A stretch of DNA of 64,000 bases from Microcoleus vaginatus HSN003. Its GTDB lineage: Bacteria; Cyanobacteriota; Cyanobacteriia; Cyanobacteriales; Microcoleaceae. Under the pieces are notes generated by a model that saw only the letters and a list, made by a program, of their open reading frames with translations, made no database searches and was not told the origin of the DNA. Both the position numbers and the translations under genes were made by a program. Of the stretch, positions 61,550-64,000 are shown in pieces (positions within the stretch are counted from its first letter, which is position 1; every line of letters begins with the position of its first letter). The stretch lies in NCBI RefSeq assembly GCF_022701255.1, contig NZ_CP031705.1, positions 620,001 to 684,000 of the forward strand. Direction: 5' to 3'.

Positions 61550-64000
61550 CTACGGGGCTCCATTATTAGGCAAAGACTGCCAAAAAGGCCGCTCTTCTGG
61601 CTTCCTCACAGTATTCGTCGCCGACTGCACGTTTCCTTTCAATTCTTGATAATACCTGTCATCCAGAAAACTAACGCTGACGCCAGCAGGAAGCAGCAGT
61701 TGGCGCAATCTTTCCTGAGTGTAATCTACACCCTCAATCATTGGCCCGCGCGGATTTGAAACTAACAACTTGCCGTTAACAGGCACCGAATTGACCATAT
61801 TTGGCCACCAAGCATAACCGCTGTAGCCAAACATCACCGGAACTTGAATAATTTGGTCGTCTCCGAGTAAAAACTCTCTTTTCAACTTCTCTATAATCGG
61901 ATTAAGTTTCTGATTTTGCAAATAGAGATTGTGTTGAATTAAAGCACGGTTTTTCAAGGCGGCGCTGACAGTTGTTTGAGTGCTCAAACCACGATTGAGC
62001 GTCACATCGCCGTAACCTCTTCCCTCCAAATCTTCCAATAGCTTAACTCCGGCTTCAGGACTGGCGATCGCCATTACATATCGTCCGGGAGTTTGAGTGG
62101 GAATAAAATTGATAATTTCATCGACTTGGCGAGTCAGAAGCCAAGAAGTATCAATATCCACTGGCGGCCCTTGAATTCTCTGAGCTTGAATAAAATCAAG
62201 TACCTCTGGATTAAAACTAGCATTTCCAGAATTCCCGTAATAAACTCGACCCATTGGGTGTCCTGGAATCGGCGGTGTCACCTGCAAATTGCCGTATCCG
62301 TCAGACCACTGACTTACAGGATCTAAAGAACGAGGATTGCCAATTTTAAATACTTTCAAATCCCGGTCTTGAGTTGATTTAACAGGCGGGTTTTTCTCTG
62401 GTTCGCTATTGCTTTTTAGGGTGACATTAAACTGGCGTATGTCCGATTTTTCGGGGAGTTGAACGTATCCGTTTTTCTGGGTATCTTGCATCCAAGTGCG
62501 ATCGCCCTGGAGAATTTTTACTTTAGCGCCCGTGGGTTCTACTGCTCGTTTTAGTTGCGAGATAAATTCGCTGTTTACCGCGCCTCTGTCGCTGACCTGA
62601 ACTTCGGTTACTGGTGCTGTATTGGGCGCTATCATCCAAGGACTAACGCCCATTTGGATTGTTGTGGAGGCGATTTCTTGACCGTTGTTTTGGGCAGTTG
62701 CTTTGAGATTAACAGTGCCGTTCCAATTGCGATCGGCAAATTGTTTTGCTTCCACACCTAAAACAATATTCTTGCTAAAAACTAGAGGTTTAGCACCGGA
62801 TATATCTACAGGTTGCCAGCCGTCGCCCGTCTTCTGAAAAACGCTGATGTGAGGGCTAGCAATGCTGTCAGCAGTGATAAATAATTGAGAGGTTTTGAAG
62901 TTTTCAGACAGTGTTAAGTTAACTTGAGAAAGCATTGCTGCACGGCGAGGAGCGCTAACTTTGGTTTGTTTCCAAGTCGGTATCTTGCCGCGATCGTTAT
63001 TGCGATCGTTAAATGAAATTAGCGCGCCCTTGGACAAAGACCATTGTTCTTTTCCGGCGTCGTCTTGCTCGTTAATTTGGCCATCTCTGTTAGTATCTCC
63101 CACAAACAAAAAGTTCGGCGGGGATGCAGCCGGCGTAACTGGGGCGGAAGTTGGTGTTGCAGTTGGTTCAGGAGTGGGTTGAGAAGTTGCTTGCTGATTT
63201 CTCTCTAACTCTTGTCTTTCAAGTTCTTGTCTGGCTAATTCTTGTCTGGCTAACTCTTGTCTTTCAAGTTCTTGTCTGGCTAACTCTTGCCTTTCAAGTT
63301 CTTGTCTTTCAACTTCTTTTCTGGCTAACTCTTGCCTTTCAAGTTCTTGTCTTTCAAGTTCTTGTCTGGCTGCTTCTTGCCTTTCAAGTTCTTGTCTGGC
63401 TAACTCTTGCCTTTGGAATTCTTGCCTTTCAAGTTCTTTCCTGGCTAACTCTTGCCTTTGGAATTCTTGCCTCTCAAGTTCTTTCCTGGCTGATTCTTGC
63501 CTTTCAAGCTCTTTCCTGGCTAATTCTTGCCTTTGGAATTCTTGCCTTTCAAGTTCTTTTCTAGCCCGGTCTTTTTTCTCTTGCTCTTTTCTCTCTCTTT
63601 CTCGACGAGCAAATTCTTTTTTCTCTTGCTCTTTGCGGGCTCGCTCTCTTATCTGTTCTTCCTCAGCTCTAACTTTCTCCACAGAACGTGCAACTTGCAT
63701 CTGATAGGTAGCGACACTGAGGTTTCCTTGGTATTCGATGGTTTTGTCGATCGCCCGATCGGCCAAAAAAGATTCGTGAGGAATGAGTCGCAGTGTATTG
63801 ATAGCCAACTGCCACATCCGCTGGGACTGTTCCCAAGTAGCAGAAGAAGGATTAGAAGTGCGTCCAATTAAGACTGCTTGGGCCGCTAATTTAGCAGCAT
63901 CGTCCCAATTATATTTGGCTCTTTCTTCTATTTGAATCTGACTTTGAACGTTTTGGAGTTGCTGCGTCAGAGTTTGGGATTGCTGGCGGTGGATTGCTGA
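61550..64000 (-). CDS. Protein-arginine-deiminase-like protein with long coiled coil, catalytic residues replaced (cut by right edge)
   Basis: The frame is open to the right edge (the Met at 63817 is internal), so the start lies outside. Visible: a helical segment (YNWDDAAKLAAQAVLIGRTS), a long charged coiled coil of RQELARKELERQE-type units (DNA about 63190-63650), a PAD middle domain with a Ca-type loop (GDTNRDGQINEQDDAGKEQW), and a PAD C-terminal domain (RTWMQDTQKNGYVQLP, LQVTPPIPGHPMGRVYYGNS, ALIQHNLYLQNQKLNPII, WWPNMVNSVPVNGKLL, TVRKPEERPFW). In PAD4 the catalytic residues are Asp350, His471, Asp473 and Cys645. Here the Asp pair remains (WMQD, VDE), but His471 is Gln (codon 62126-62128) and the Cys is Ser (VQSATN; codon 61622-61624). 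It is probably not an active deiminase. Confidence 0.85.
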   Translation of the reverse strand, partial: SAIHRQQSQTLTQQLQNVQSQIQIEERAKYNWDDAAKLAAQAVLIGRTSNPSSATWEQSQRMWQLAINTLRLIPHESFLADRAIDKTIEYQGNLSVATYQMQVARSVEKVRAEEEQIRERARKEQEKKEFARRERERKEQEKKDRARKELERQEFQRQELARKELERQESARKELERQEFQRQELARKELERQEFQRQELARQELERQEAARQELERQELERQELARKEVERQELERQELARQELERQELARQELARQELERQELERNQQATSQPTPEPTATPTSAPVTPAASPPNFLFVGDTNRDGQINEQDDAGKEQWSLSKGALISFNDRNNDRGKIPTWKQTKVSAPRRAAMLSQVNLTLSENFKTSQLFITADSIASPHISVFQKTGDGWQPVDISGAKPLVFSKNIVLGVEAKQFADRNWNGTVNLKATAQNNGQEIASTTIQMGVSPWMIAPNTAPVTEVQVSDRGAVNSEFISQLKRAVEPTGAKVKILQGDRTWMQDTQKNGYVQLPEKSDIRQFNVTLKSNSEPEKNPPVKSTQDRDLKVFKIGNPRSLDPVSQWSDGYGNLQVTPPIPGHPMGRVYYGNSGNASFNPEVLDFIQAQRIQGPPVDIDTSWLLTRQVDEIINFIPTQTPGRYVMAIASPEAGVKLLEDLEGRGYGDVTLNRGLSTQTTVSAALKNRALIQHNLYLQNQKLNPIIEKLKREFLLGDDQIIQVPVMFGYSGYAWWPNMVNSVPVNGKLLVSNPRGPMIEGVDYTQERLRQLLLPAGVSVSFLDDRYYQELKGNVQSATNTVRKPEERPFWQSLPNNGAP
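63190..63650. repeat. 15/30-bp coding repeats of the charged coiled coil
   Basis: Units such as CTTGTCTGGCTAACTCTTG and CTTGCCTTTCAAGTTCTTG alternate in tandem and code, on the minus strand, for RQELA / RQELE / KELER pentapeptides. The DNA repeats are nearly identical, so this coiled coil may vary in length between strains. Confidence 0.85.

Noticed and set aside
63151..63564. Plus-strand frame rich in LVWLTLAFQVLV, looking like a membrane protein
   Set aside because: It is the antisense of the charged coiled-coil repeats. Hydrophobic antisense of RQELARKELE units is expected.

Overview
The window is chromosomal DNA from a cyanobacterium, most likely a filamentous, non-heterocystous one of the Microcoleus/Oscillatoria/Phormidium type (an inference). 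The support is psaM (photosystem I), petB-petD (cytochrome b6f), a carboxyl-terminal protease of the D1-processing family, FutABC iron uptake, abundant HIP1 octamers (GCGATCGC), heptameric tandem repeats, and cyanobacteria-typical families (DUF928, DUF1822, CHASE2-CHAT, XisI, Uma2, DUF4347/RTX giants). No rRNA, complete tRNA, prophage or CRISPR array was seen.

Layout. 1-10.1 kb: a signalling block with a DUF928 protein (cut by the left edge), a LamG-TPR-CHAT protein, two duplicated OmpR-type response regulators, and on the minus strand a sigma-factor-like gene, a DUF1822 gene and a CHAT-CHASE2 membrane protein. Both CHAT proteins keep their His/Cys dyad. 10.6-12.1 kb: glycogen synthase. 12.7-17.6 kb: iron(III) uptake genes futA, futB and futC with a pentapeptide-repeat lipoprotein between them. 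17.6-20 kb: orphan XisI, DUF4238 and Uma2 debris. 20-27.5 kb: TerC, PsaM, a conserved membrane protein, CtpA, IS and RTX debris, then petB-petD. 27.7-33.5 kb: a decayed accessory region with a PIN-like protein and a remnant of its paralogue, an HsdM N-terminus fused to an RTX tail, a cytochrome P450, and a gene split by a complete 971-bp IS630-type element. 33.8-39.7 kb: a DUF4347/beta-helix/SdrD-like/RTX giant. 40-43.1 kb: mtnA, a pilin-like protein, a sulfurtransferase and a small conserved protein. 43.3-47.7 kb: a cation efflux protein, a truncated TIGR03985-like (CRISPR-associated) protein and a polar amino-acid ABC transporter. 47.8-50.8 kb: a DUF1190 (YgiB-like), ATP-grasp (YgiC-like) and diiron-protein cluster. 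51-57.3 kb: a flippase-like membrane protein, an RTX-subtilase, an unknown and a GT39-like glycosyltransferase. 57.3-64 kb: bifunctional proline/P5C dehydrogenase, a PPC-like secreted/membrane protein and a protein-arginine-deiminase-like protein (cut by the right edge) that lacks the catalytic Cys and His.

Two families of palindromic, MITE-like intergenic repeats run through the window. Family A has ends like TGATATCGTTTCCGGTTGCA and is usually loaded with AGTCAAC heptads. Family B has ends like CACCATTCTCA and carries the inner palindrome AACAGGCAAGATGCCTGTT. The most promising under-described systems are the CHAT/CHASE2/DUF1822/sigma-like block, the DUF1190-ATP-grasp-diiron cluster, and the PAD-like pseudoenzyme with a long charged coiled coil.
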